Shown here in pieces: positions 22,041 to 32,133 of a stretch of DNA of 64,000 nucleotides. Within the stretch, counting starts at the first letter, position 1, and each line of letters starts with the position of its first letter. The notes beneath the pieces were generated by a model. That model was not told the DNA's origin. It saw only the letters and a program-made list of their open reading frames with translations, and did no database searches. A program made the translations under genes and the position numbers. The stretch comes from Sphaerosporella brunnea (Eukaryota > Ascomycota > Pezizomycetes > Pezizales > Pyronemataceae), in NCBI GenBank assembly GCA_008704415.1, contig VXIS01000228.1, positions 1 through 64,000 of the forward strand, given 5' to 3'.

Positions 22041-22200
22041 ATAAAAACCGACACCAAACTGTTGGCACAAGCGCGTGTCTTCCAAATAAGTAAGTAAGTA
22101 CTTATATTATAGGGAGTTGGCAGAGAACTTTTCCCGTTAAACATCGAAGGGTCAAAATTCCATCCATCCCCAACAACGACAAGAACAAGCTACATCCATC

Positions 22201-22428
22201 TCAGCACATCGGCTTCCCCCTCTTCCCCCCCTTCACCACCGCATTCTTAGGCTCCTCAAGGCCTGTACACTCCCTGCAGCGAACGTGTCCACACTCGATA
22301 CACTTCGGCCCCGCGGCGTCACACTCCTCCCCCTTCTTCGGGGGAACAACAACCTGGTTGGTTCTGCATCTGTGGCAGCACCAGAATTCGTACGCTTTCT
22401 TGGGTGCGGGTTTGTTGGGGGTGCCCAT
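22201..22428 (-). CDS. small CxxC zinc-ribbon-like protein
   Basis: 75 residues, single exon, ATG at 22428. It has WCCHRCRTNQVVV, then KCIECGHVRCRECT, that is pairs of CxxC knuckles about 25 residues apart, preceded and followed by basic, Pro/Lys-rich tails (MGTPNKPAPKKAYEF and GGKRGKPMC). This matches a common family of very short fungal zinc-binding proteins of unknown role. No membrane segment or signal peptide. The gene sits between ATG16 and UBC6 on the same strand as an independent unit. Function not inferred. Confidence 0.7.
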   Translation of the reverse strand: MGTPNKPAPKKAYEFWCCHRCRTNQVVVPPKKGEECDAAGPKCIECGHVRCRECTGLEEPKNAVVKGGKRGKPMC

Positions 22429-22920
22429 TTTTTTTGTAGTTGGTTAGGGATGGTATGGGAGGGGATGGGGATGGGAAGGCGGGTTTATGTAAGGAATGAG
22501 TCGGGCTTCGTGTCGAGCAGAGGGCTCTAGAATGATGGATTGATGGCCGGGAGTTGGTGCGTATTGGTTGAACCAGAAAGAGTATAGATCCTTTGGGCCA
22601 TTGGGGGATGGGAACATGTTGGATTCACTCTTCTGGACAACTCTTCGAGTAGATTCCGCTCTTGACTACTTCTGCGACGTTGAGTATCTTGCCCAGTTTT
22701 TCTCGTGATGGCATCCGAACGGCCAACATGAGAGGGCGAGCCGCTAGGATTTTCCTTCAAGACGAGTATTGTCCTGATTGTGATGCGCGTGGTTCACAAT
22801 CGCAGCAATCCAGAAAGTACGAATATATTCGGTGTATCACAACATGGTTCCGGCGCTCACAAAACGCCCACACCCCAAGGATAGCCAAAAAACAAAAAAA
22901 AAGGCAAAGATGGCAAAAAC

Positions 22921-23894
22921 TTAGTACACTCCCGGCAACCCTATAAACCGTTTCAGGAGGATGGCCACCAAAAGGAACAATATTGCCCAAATCAGTCGGT
23001 CCAGCCAGAAATTCTCCTCCGGTGGCATTCGTATGTATGCCTGTTGCGCAGAGTGTGAGTCTAGGTGTGGGAACAGTGGCGTCTGTTGAGCCACAGCGTT
23101 TTGGCTCTGACTAGGCAGCGGAGGCGGGGGTTGCGCAGGCTGTTCCGTCGGTGGTGTCGGCAATGGTGCCGGTGATTCTGAAGCGATGGGCGCTGTCGCT
23201 GCACTGTGACTCTCGCCGGTAGATCCCTCCCCATCCTCCTTCTTCACCTTAAACCCGATCTTAAGTTCCTTGGGCGTCTCCTCCTCAATCCTGGCGTCCG
23301 CCCCACTCTTCTTAGCCGCCTCCTCGCTCTCTTTCAAAATCTCCAGGCTGCTTTGCCCACACGTTTCACATCTCCACTCTCTCGACTGGTCGGCTATCAC
23401 GCGTCTCTGTTCTTCACTACACTCTAGCGCCCCCACCTGCCCGCCAGGCTCAGTCTCCATGAACCCCCGTAGCGCCACCACCGCAGTTCTCACACCCCAC
23501 GCAGGTTGCCAAGTGTCTTCATGGAAATCCGAAATGCTGAGACATATCTCGCGATTTACTTCGAAGCGGCCGGACGGTGATAGGAAGCGGAAGGACGGTG
23601 GGCGCATCGGGTATGCAGGCGGGAGATTGATGCGGCCGTGATAGATGCCATTTGCATATGGGGTCTCAGGAGGACCCCGTAGCGTGAAGTGCCATTCGAA
23701 GAGGTTGTTTTCTAGCGGCGACGCGTGGTAGTCCGGAGACGGAGAGCTTGCGAGTTCAGCGGCTTCGCGAACTGCAGGCGCAAGAGCGCGTTAATACTGT
23801 GCGGCGCACATGGATATATGAGAGGCGACTCACGTATCCGCTTTATTGTGGGAGATTTTTTGTTGTAGGTTGGAGTTTCGGAAACGGATGACAT
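22921..23894 (-). CDS. UBC6: ER-anchored ubiquitin-conjugating enzyme, UBC6/UBE2J type
   Basis: Two exons, 23894-23834 and 23771-22921, with a 62-nt intron (GTGAGT donor, CTGCAG acceptor), 303 residues. The E2 core begins after a nine-residue leader (YNKKSPTIKRILREAAELA), has PYANGIYHGRINLPPAYPMR and the active-site loop NREICLSISDFHEDTW with catalytic Cys97. This is the UBC6/UBE2J variant, which lacks the usual HPN motif. The C-terminus is a Pro/Gln-rich linker and a single tail anchor, FWLDRLIWAILFLLVAILLK, ending GLPGVY. The enzyme works at the ER membrane in ER-associated degradation, with its E2 domain in the cytosol. Length and order match the family. Confidence 0.93.
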
Positions 23895-24373
23895 GGTAGA
23901 GCTTAGTTATAGCTGCCTCGGTGACTGGGCTAGCTGGCGCGGGAGTTGGTGGCGGAGGTAGTTTTGAAGGAGATTGAGTTATAGCAGGCGAGGGAGGGAG
24001 GGAGTTAATTTGTGGCAAAGATGAGTAGGTAATGATGTCGCGACCGATTTGACGAAAGGCAAAATATGTGTTGACTAAGCCATGTACTCCAACCAGTCGC
24101 GAAAACGGAGAAGGGGATCCTACTCACCTATATGAAATGGGTTGATTAGAGAGTGTGCGATTTCAATATAAATCCCAAATGGACGATCGCAACCGAGGAG
24201 TCTTGGGGGATTTATATTGATATCGCAAACCCGCCATCGTGGTGATGGTTATTAGGTGGCATCATTGGCATGTCAGCGTCCACCGGGTAACGGTTGCTGA
24301 TGTAGCCAGCTAACCAGTCAAGCCTTGAATAGCAACATCACTCGACGAACCGAGTTTCGTCATTCTCAACCTC

Positions 24374-24484
24374 TACCGCGGAGATTCGGTACTAAGGCAA
24401 TGTGGCTAAGTGACTTTGCCATGAGGCTGAGTGACTTCTCCACGGAGCGCAGTGACTTTGCCACATTACCGAATCTCTACGGTA
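24374..24484. mobile_element. palindromic MITE, copy B
   Basis: 111-bp copy of the 21921 element in the opposite orientation, with TACCGCGGAGATTCGGTACT at the left and CCGAATCTCTACGGTA at the right. The right arm has lost about 10 bp (the TGCCTTAGT part) and the left terminus differs by one or two bases. Confidence 0.78.
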
Positions 24485-25344
24485 ATGGGTTCTTAGTTCT
24501 GAATTGTGATCACAATAAAACAAGCCGTGAAAATCGCGCTGGGAGATGCTTCCAAAGCGACATATGATTTTAAATTGCAGCGGTTGTCGACTGTAAACAT
24601 TTTTGCATCGGACAACATTGTCCAACCGTTTTTGAAAACGTCTCAGTGGCATTTTGTTGCTAGCACGTCAGCGGAAGAAAGCTACAGACAGCAAGGCAGC
24701 ATGGTAGCAAGGCTAGCCATCATCGCCATTGTTGAAGCTTCACACGATGAGGAGATGATCAGGGATGATCAAGCAGACGTCAGGCGGGCCCCACTCCCGC
24801 ACCCACGCCCGCAGAATCCCGGGGGCTTCAGTTTTCCACCTAAAATCAAAAGAGGGAACCTGCAGGTCTCGCAGCAATTTGGCGAAGTTGGATTTCCCAA
24901 GGCAGTTTGACATTATACTGTGTTGTAAATGTTTTTCCGCCACAGGCGATTAGTAGATGGCTTTTTTTCCTCGCCAGTTGTTGATCCATGATTTCAAGCT
25001 TGAAAAGATCTTGTATTTTCAGGACGTTTTGCCGGCGAAGGCATCTCTCCGGCATTGGACACTTTCCTTGCACAGACGCTTTGCCCAATTACAACGTCCA
25101 ACTTCACAGGAGCATCGGAGATGCTGTGGAGACGCTCCGCCAACGTTTATCCACGTCGAGCACCCACCAGGGGGGGCATACCAGAAAAGATATTGCAAGG
25201 CGGAGAGTCGAGAGTCGAGACGGAGTGATACACCGTGAGGCCACAACGCCCTCATAGTTGTTGATCACAGAAGCATGACTTTAAGTTGTAAAACTCAAAT
25301 TGTGACAGGTAGATACATGTAAGTAACTGGGTATGTACTTCGGC

Positions 25345-25375
25345 CCGTGCTTACTTAAACCCAGCTCATCCTCAT
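25345..25375. repeat. direct repeat flanking unit, copy 1
   Basis: CCGTGCTTACTTAAACCCAG followed by CTCATCCTC is repeated at about 25789-25818 with two or three changes. The pair brackets the element at 25510-25769, which suggests a local duplication of one locus followed by separate insertions. Confidence 0.5.
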
Positions 25376-25509
25376 GAGAGACAAAGCACCTCGTCCTTTC
25401 ATTCTTTCAACTTTTGGCCTCCCAGCCAATAACTCGACTTGCTACAGAAGTCCAGAAACAAGCCGCTCTTTGACGGTCTCGTGCTCCCGCTACTCTGATT
25501 ATAAGCTAC

Positions 25510-25769
25510 CAAGTGTTCTCGATAGCCAGCTTAAAGAACCATGGAAGCCGGGCTGGTTAAAGAAGCCAGCCGGCTTCAAAGCCGGCTTCAAAGCCTGCAG
25601 ACGGGCGGGCTTTAAAGCGTGTCCTTAGAAATTACCCGTGCATGATCCTGATGCTCCTGTTGCAGGGACCCGTGTAGTGCGGGCCTGACCCTGCTCTCTT
25701 GGGACTGGCAACTCAAACACTGACAGTGATAAACAGCCCGTCGGCTTGGCTGGCTATCGAGAACACTAG
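25510..25769. mobile_element. older hAT-type MITE relative
   Basis: Inverted ends AAGTGTTCTCGATAGCCAGC and GCTGGCTATCGAGAACACT resemble the TIR of the element at 25831. The interior has the same GGGCTGGCTGG / CGGGCGGGC subterminal motifs. No 8-bp target duplication is evident, so it is an older or rearranged copy. Confidence 0.55.
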
Positions 25770-25830
25770 TACTGAAGCTGCCTCAGACCCGTGCTTACTT
25801 AAACTCAGATCATCCTCTCCCGATACATAA

Positions 25831-26139
25831 CAGTGTTCCTAATAGCCAGTCCGCCCGTCAGACTGATCAAAAAAAACGGGCTGGCTGGCGGGCTTCCAGC
25901 GGGTGCAGGGATCATGCGCTATGGAACAACAGCTACACAGAAACACTCTTCAGTTTCTTCAGTTTACGACGTAACTAGGTCAAACTGATGGTTGCATGAC
26001 AGGTTCACCTCAGTCGAAAGTTCTTGGCAGCCCGACAGCCCGCCAGCCAGCCCGTCGTGATTTTTAGACAGCCGGGCTGTTGCCTTTTGGCAGCCCGCCC
26101 GCACAGCCGGGCTTTTTGGGCCGGCTATTAGGAACACTG
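25831..26139. mobile_element. hAT-type MITE with 8-bp target-site duplication
   Basis: 309-bp element with a perfect 17-bp terminal inverted repeat CAGTGTTCCTAATAGCC and an exact 8-bp direct repeat ATACATAA on each side (25823-25830 and 26140-26147). The ends beginning CAGTG and the 8-bp duplication are hAT hallmarks. The interior has inverted subterminal motifs GGGCTGGCTGGCGGGCT. There is no ORF, so it is non-autonomous. Intact TIR and duplication suggest a fairly recent insertion. Confidence 0.85.
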
Positions 26140-26147
26140 ATACATAA

Positions 26148-27244
26148 TAACCTAGTACTGGGGGGCCTGGAGATCTACTCAGCCCCCCAGAAGCCAAATG
26201 CTTACGGAAAACCTTTTGACTTCCGGTACACCCGCCGGGCAACATGCTCCTGAGGAGATGCAAGGCGTCGACACCTGAACCTCGCTTCTCTACATAAAGA
26301 TCTTTGCTCGTATCTACCGTTTCATGACCTAATACGCGCCTACGCCACTTCCAAGTGTTTGGCGCCCCCCGCCCCCCCCCTAACTCAACGGCTAGCGATA
26401 ACGGCGGGTGTAGTTTCCGTCAATGTCTACTTTTCTATCCAGCAGCGGAGCAACTACTCTACTCTAATCTACCAAGACCCTTCCCAGGCTCCCCTCCAGA
26501 TCCCTTCATCCCATCGTCCCGCCAGCAGTTATGTACGTACTCTACAGCTGCCAAATGCCACCCGCATGATATCGGTTCGTCTGGGCACTTTTTTTGACAC
26601 ATGTAAGGGAACGATGGGAGGACAAGAGGTCCTTTGTTATGAAGCATGTATGCATGGGTATGCTTTATGTCAGTTCTGCTTTCAAGTAGGGACACACTGG
26701 ACACACGGCTGGGACTTTCAGTCTCAGCCCCGAGCTGAATGGCATCACCCAACCATGATCACCTCGAACGCAGCATTCGCAAGAAGAACTTTAATATAGT
26801 TACAACCCCTAGCAAAAAAAAAAAAAAAAAATTAAAATTGGGGGAACAACAAGGTACATACAACCACAGCGCTAACAGTAGCTACCGTTAAGCCATGACA
26901 AAAAAAATAAAAGAAAGAAAAGTGCGAAATCCCCGTCCCAAATACCACTTCCAACCAATCCTCCAAATCACCACCTCCACCTGTTTCTTAAATGGAGTGA
27001 GATGCTTTTCTTTTTTAAAAAAAAATCGATGACGATGAGTCGAGAACCGGCCGAGTCTTCGCCGAATAAAACCGAGAGGAGGAGGATTGTTTTTTTTAAA
27101 AAAAAACGAGAGGCAATCGATGGATTGAAGAAAAAAACGGGGGTCGTATCGTTTCGACGGGAGTCGCACTTCGTAACTCAAGGAGAGGCGAAAAAAAATA
27201 ATCTTTTTTTGGATTTTTTTTTTTTTTTTTATTCTGTCGAGATC
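26148..27244. other. intergenic with poly-A/T tracts
   Basis: Short ORFs only. Homopolymer runs include about 18 A near 26814-26830 and about 17 T near 27210-27230 (the latter in the 3' UTR of the CaaX peptide gene). No gene is supported. Confidence 0.45.
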
Positions 27245-27427
27245 TTAACAGATCGTGCACATCCACCCTATATATCAAACCTCAATTAGCCCTCATCTAT
27301 TCTCCGTTGTTGAGAGATGATGTGACTTACAGGGAGCATCTCGGTCTTGGTGATCAACTGGTGTCGGGTCCTCTTGGGGAACTGCAGAGACGGGCTTGAC
27401 GATGTTGACGATGGAAGAGGGCTGCAT
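27245..27427 (-). CDS. 39-residue CaaX peptide, candidate lipopeptide (a-factor-like) pheromone precursor
   Basis: Two exons, 27427-27331 and 27267-27245, joined by a 63-nt intron with a GTAAGT donor, a GCTAAT branch point and an ATATAG acceptor. The protein starts MQPSSIVNIVKPVSAVPQED and ends RDAPWWMCTIC. The last four residues, Cys-Thr-Ile-Cys, form a CaaX box, and X = Cys fits farnesyltransferase. Ascomycete a-factor-type precursors are 20-45 residues, have a polar Pro/Thr/Gln-rich leader and end in CaaX after a short hydrophobic mature part, as here. A consensus TATA box lies about 150 bp upstream (27570-27576), as in highly expressed small genes. I do not recall an identical sequence, so the pheromone role is inference. 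It could be another farnesylated micropeptide, or a spurious model if the intron is not used. Confidence 0.55.
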
Positions 27428-27569
27428 TTTGTCTTGTAGGAGTTTGAAGCGTTAAAAGCTTGAAGATATTCGTTGGATTGGATTTTTGGATGTTTTCGGT
27501 CGTCGTCGGAGGAGCTTGTAGGATTGCGATGATGAAGAAGAAAAGACAGCAGCGGACAAACAGCGGGCG

Positions 27570-27576
27570 TTATATA
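27570..27576 (-). promoter_or_regulatory. TATA box of the CaaX peptide gene
   Basis: Reads TATATAA on the minus strand within GGGTATATAACGCCC, about 145 bp before the ATG at 27427. Position and context suit a core promoter. Confidence 0.5.
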
Positions 27577-27579
27577 CCC

Positions 27580-28797
27580 GCTGTCCCCATGGCCGCGATT
27601 GTCTCTGAGCGGCTTCTGCCATAGTTCCGATATTCGCGATTGACGGTGGTGGTGTAGTTGTGCACTTTGCGATTCGATATCATGGTGGCCCAGGTTCAAT
27701 CGCGACAATCTGGTCAGGTAACATCACTCGCCGCAGCTGGGTTAGGGCTGCCCGCAACGTCAAAGAACAATAGCAAGCCAAAAAAAAGTTCCCTCGGAGC
27801 TACACCTACACTAACAACCAGCTTAATATTGTTCAAACGTTATTGCACCCCTTGGTATTGTTCTTCTGCCCCAACGCCCCAAAAGCTTCTTCTAGATGAT
27901 CTGCACCCTGAGTTGAAGCTTAAGCTTTTGCGCTCTCGCCGGAACCGGATCTGATCGATCTACCACGAGCTCCAACAAAAGTGTGAGATACATACCGCGT
28001 GGCGGGTCTTACAGATAGGCAGAATGTTGCTGCTTTTCAATACCCTGTACACCAGATCTAGAGCACTCGGGAAATCCAACCAATAGCCCCAACAGCCACT
28101 TCTCTCCACCTCGGCACCCTGATCATGACCCCTCCTCCGCACACCAGAGCAAGCAAAAGTTTCACCAGAAGAATAAGTGCCAAAAAGCGATTCAGGCTGG
28201 GTGTTGAGTACGAGTAGACCTACCCCAAGCATTCAACTTTTACAATAATCTCCCATATCGTGAACAATCCGCTCATTCCATCCCCCACCCCGGCCGGAAG
28301 GAAGGCCTTGCATAGAATCCAAACCCAGTTCTCGAAACATCCCTCCCCCCAGCAGAAACCAGCCCACCAGAAGAAGAAATTGCCGAAAAACGGTCTAGGC
28401 AGGTCGGGTGTATCTCACGCAAAAACATCTTCTGGACCGATCCCCACATCCCCGTAAAGCTTCGCCGGGTAGGGGTGCTGCATACATTCACCATCTTTGC
28501 GCACGCGCCCAATATTAGGCGAAGTGGATGCCATTCCAGTACTACTCATGCAGACTTCGAAGCAAGGTTTTCTCCCCCCGCGCCGATGAATGAGTGAGAC
28601 AATGATAGCCACAATGTCAAGCACTTCACTTTCCACCCGATGATCGCAACGTGCAAAAAACCCCGATCAATGCAAAGCCCAGTATGATATTGTAGAAGAG
28701 TGCCCAACCACAACCGCTAAACCGAAAAAGTATGCTCCAGCAAATCTCTCCACGAGCACCCAGAGCAAGAGACAGAAAAAAAGATGATGCAGCAGCT
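27580..28797. other. intergenic; possible small membrane ORF
   Basis: On the minus strand, pieces such as LFYNIILGFALIGVFC (about 28650-28700) and LDIVAIIVSLIHRR (about 28575-28620) look like membrane helices in different frames, and could be exons of a small gene downstream of HEN1, but no consistent splice path was found. The rest is featureless. Confidence 0.3.
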
Positions 28798-30986
28798 CTA
28801 TGCCTCGTAATACCCCTCTCCGAGCTGCTCAAGCTCCTCCGGCTCCTCGTCCTCCTCCTGCATCCAATTTTGCACCTCCGGCTCAATGTCCTCCTCACAT
28901 CTCTGAATCTTGGCAGCCGCTTCCTTCACCGCCGGACTCTCAAAGTCCAGATCCCTCTTTGGAGCAAAAAAACGGATCCTGAAGAAGTAATCACCCTCGG
29001 GCTTCTGTTCGTTGAGATCAAATGTTCCCTCAGTGGCCGGGGTATCCGGAAGACAGTTCTTTGCGCGGTTTCCATCAGTGTACGCCACCCACTCGATAAC
29101 GGTGTCGACATCGCCGCCGCTATCTCCCTGCTCGGAAGCAAGCTCTGCATCATAGATTGGAGAGCTAGATCCGTCTAGAGCCCTTCCGAAATCGGGCTCT
29201 TCATTGTCAGAATCATTGTATCGTTCAAAGTATGGCTCAAAGTCGTCATATTCTTCGAATTCATCATACTCGTGGTCACTGTCACCCAGCTCAGTCTCAA
29301 ACCTCCCCGGTTTGGCCCAAGGGTTTGCGACCAACGGTTTCGAGGCTGGGAATGAAGCGGTGACAATGCTGCAGTTCTCGGCCTTGCGGACGTCAATTTT
29401 TAATTTGTGGCCATCATCGTCAATAGTGGTGTCGACGATGATCTGAGGAGCTATCGAGTGGTTAGCCATAAATACAACCTGGTTCGGAACAAACTCACTT
29501 TCTCCTGCAGCTTTGACCTGGCTGATGATGTCGAGAAACAGGTCATATTTGAAATGACAGGCTCGCCGCAACTTGTAAGACTCTCCCCACAGCCATTCCG
29601 CATCCAAGACCAGTTCAACGCATTTAACTTCCCAAAGCCTTCCGCCCATTTTGGCGAAGAGGTTCTGCCTCTCTTGCTGAGATATTTCGTTGTCGCGCGA
29701 CCAACGATCGAAGCTCGAAAAGTCATCTCTGGGGTATCCATGCTCCAGCCAATACAAATACTCCCGCAAGACCTGCTTGTCATCTTTGGCCCATTCATCA
29801 CGAATGAGGTCTGGGAGAAGATGCATGAGCCGGCCATGTTCCATCAACATTGACATAACCATTTCCAATGAAGGAGGGAAGACTTCGGATTCGTCGTAGG
29901 GGTAGTAATGCTGATGGACAAGCCTCAGAGTGTGACCTTGGACTCGCTCTTCCGAGGCAAATGGTTTCTGCGTCTGCTCCATCTCGGGTTTGATCACGAA
30001 AACAGCAAACTGCGAGCAATCGCCAAACGCCTTTCGCAGTGCGTTGGCGCCCTCACTGTCGTCAGCATAAGGCGGGCGAACGATCTCTTTGAGCTCCTCC
30101 CAGGTCGAATTTCCAGAAGGTAAAGAGTCCGCCGTCTCGCAGGTACGTGCAGCCTCTCCCAATATTTCGTACGCATTTTCACCTCCATCGATTACTATTC
30201 CGCAATTACCGAAACCGCCCATCCCGGAAAAGCCCACGTCATAGCCATATGTCTCGGCTGCCGCAAGTGCCCAGCAGCGAAATTCCTGGCGAGTCCATTC
30301 AAAGCGATGGTCGTGGTGTCGCATCCGATATGGGATTCCATCTCTCCGGAAGGTTTCCTTCTTCACACCATCCGGGTTCAAGTTCTCTAGGTAGTCGAAA
30401 AGCGAGTTGAAATCCCGGTTAGGAGTGGTCACGACCAACACTTTCGGTTTCATCCTCCCCAGCAGGATCGGAGCAAACTGCGAGAGCGGGTGAGGATCAA
30501 GATGCTCAATCACTGTGTTCGTTGCAGTCAGCCAACCGAAAAATACAACAGGTCGGACTGCACACCTTCAAACGAGACTATCACGTCGTGATAGCCGACA
30601 TCTGCGAAATCCAGACCCTCAAAACTTCCATGCCACAGCTTAATCTGAAAAGGCCGCCATCTATCGTTTTTTTCGTTTGGACCGGGCCGAAGAGTCTCCC
30701 AGCTCACACTGTTGGCCTGTGCCTCGTCGACATCAATACCGGTCATCGATCCAAGAGGCAGCTCATCAACGCAGGGGGTGAGACGCCGCAAAAATGAGGC
30801 ATCGCCACATCCGACGTCGAGAAGGCGCGTGAGCTTTCCTTCGAAACGAGGAGTCGCCGAAATCGCTTCCAGGACATTTTGCACTGTTCTCTGGCGTATG
30901 AGCTGGAGGCTCGGACGGAAAGAAATGGCAGGTATCTCCGGTGGTGGAGGAATAGAGTCTTCGGACGGCGCCGGGGGTGAATGCAT
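28798..30986 (-). CDS. HEN1: HEN1-like small-RNA 2'-O-methyltransferase
   Basis: Three exons, 30986-30566, 30512-29499 and 29450-28798, 695 residues. The second intron is only 48 nt, a multiple of three and stop-free, but has a GTGAGT donor, GCTAAC branch point and ATAG acceptor, so I treat it as spliced. The SAM site is LLDVGCGDASFL (residues about 55-66) with GIDVDEAQ. The metal site that defines HEN1 is present: Glu140-Val-Ile-Glu143-His144 and His206-His207-Asp-His209 in RMRHHDHRFEWT. The acidic C-terminal half (YDEFEEYDDFEPYFERYND) is not conserved. HEN1 methylates the 2'-OH of the 3' end of small RNAs and protects them from uridylation and decay. There is no dsRNA-binding domain, so it resembles the animal/bacterial type that acts on single-stranded RNA. 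Start chosen at the first in-frame ATG. Confidence 0.88.
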
Positions 30987-32133
30987 GTCGGAGATGCTGC
31001 AGGGTTTTGCGCCTATCGGAGCGTTGCACGGGTGACGGGTCTCGGCAGAAGTCGAAAAGGAATTGAAGCGACGATCAAAGCCGCGGAGTTCCTTCTTGGC
31101 CAAAATCTGCTGGGAAAAATAGATGCGAGTTGTGGGATCAGATCTAATCAGGATATTCTTTTTTTTTTTGTTTTTTTTTTTTTCGAATGCGAATGGGAAG
31201 CAAGAGGCGGAGGGAGGGGCGAGCTTTATCTAAGCTGAGATTCACTGCTTATCACTCAATGGCTTGGCATGCGAACAGCTTGTGAGTTTTGCAGACCCTA
31301 CAAAGCATGTGAGCTACTGCTGTCCGTGGGAAACAATGTCGATATACATCTATTATTGTTTGCGGTCGACAGTGTCGGTATGTAAACTACCAGCGATCGC
31401 TTAGCTTAGGTAGGTTGTATGTATGTAAATGTACTTACGGATGGCGCGGCTGTTCCAATGGCCGGTCGACCATTGCGCCGGTGTTTGGATTGTCACTGCT
31501 GGCTGTTGTCATTAATTGTCGTTGGCTGCGAATCAACTGTTGACAGGCAGGACCTTCCTTTTCGCTCAGCCCGACGGCAGCTTTGACCCAAATGCGGCTT
31601 TAAGTCCACAACGAGCTCAAGAGCGAGAGAGAGATATATATAGGGGGACGAAGTAGTCGATCTCTGTGTCCGTGTATTCCAGCAAGGACTGATAATATGT
31701 AAGCGTAAGGACATGCCACAACCACAGGCGGGAGAGGTGGCCCACGCACGGAACCCGTGGCGCAGTGACTGAGCCGCATCTTCCGCCTTTGGTTCTGGCA
31801 CTTGTTACCGAAGTAGATCCGGGATGTACGAGTACTTTCGATACTTCATGTAACGGCAATCAGTGCTAGGTAAGTAAGTACTTGTACTGAGTACATGCAA
31901 GTGCCAAGTATGCAATGCCCCATCACTTGGCAAGAGTAGAGTAGAACAGCGCAACAGTTGCGCGTCACAGAATCCCACTCGGAATCCCCAACAAACATCA
32001 AACCCGCACTGTAAACAATACCCTCACAACCCGCCATCCGCCATTACTCCCTTTCTCCCTTGCTCCCCACCTCCCCCCCCCCCCCTACAAGCCGCATCGC
32101 AGTCTCTCTCACCGCAGCCAACCCCACGCGACA
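30987..32133. other. intergenic between divergent genes
   Basis: Shared upstream region of HEN1 (minus) and the zinc-finger gene (plus). It contains T-runs (about 31159-31181) and TATATATAGG near 31635-31644. A poly-C tract (about 32076-32087) directly precedes the zinc-finger gene leader. No ORF with features. Confidence 0.45.

Noticed and set aside
27286..27708. 140-codon minus-strand ORF over the CaaX peptide gene
   Set aside because: Different frame from the peptide, starts at a weak codon and reads through the promoter and TATA box.
28732..29178. Plus-strand ORF over the HEN1 3' end
   Set aside because: Leu-rich antisense shadow of the acidic Glu/Asp-rich C-terminus.
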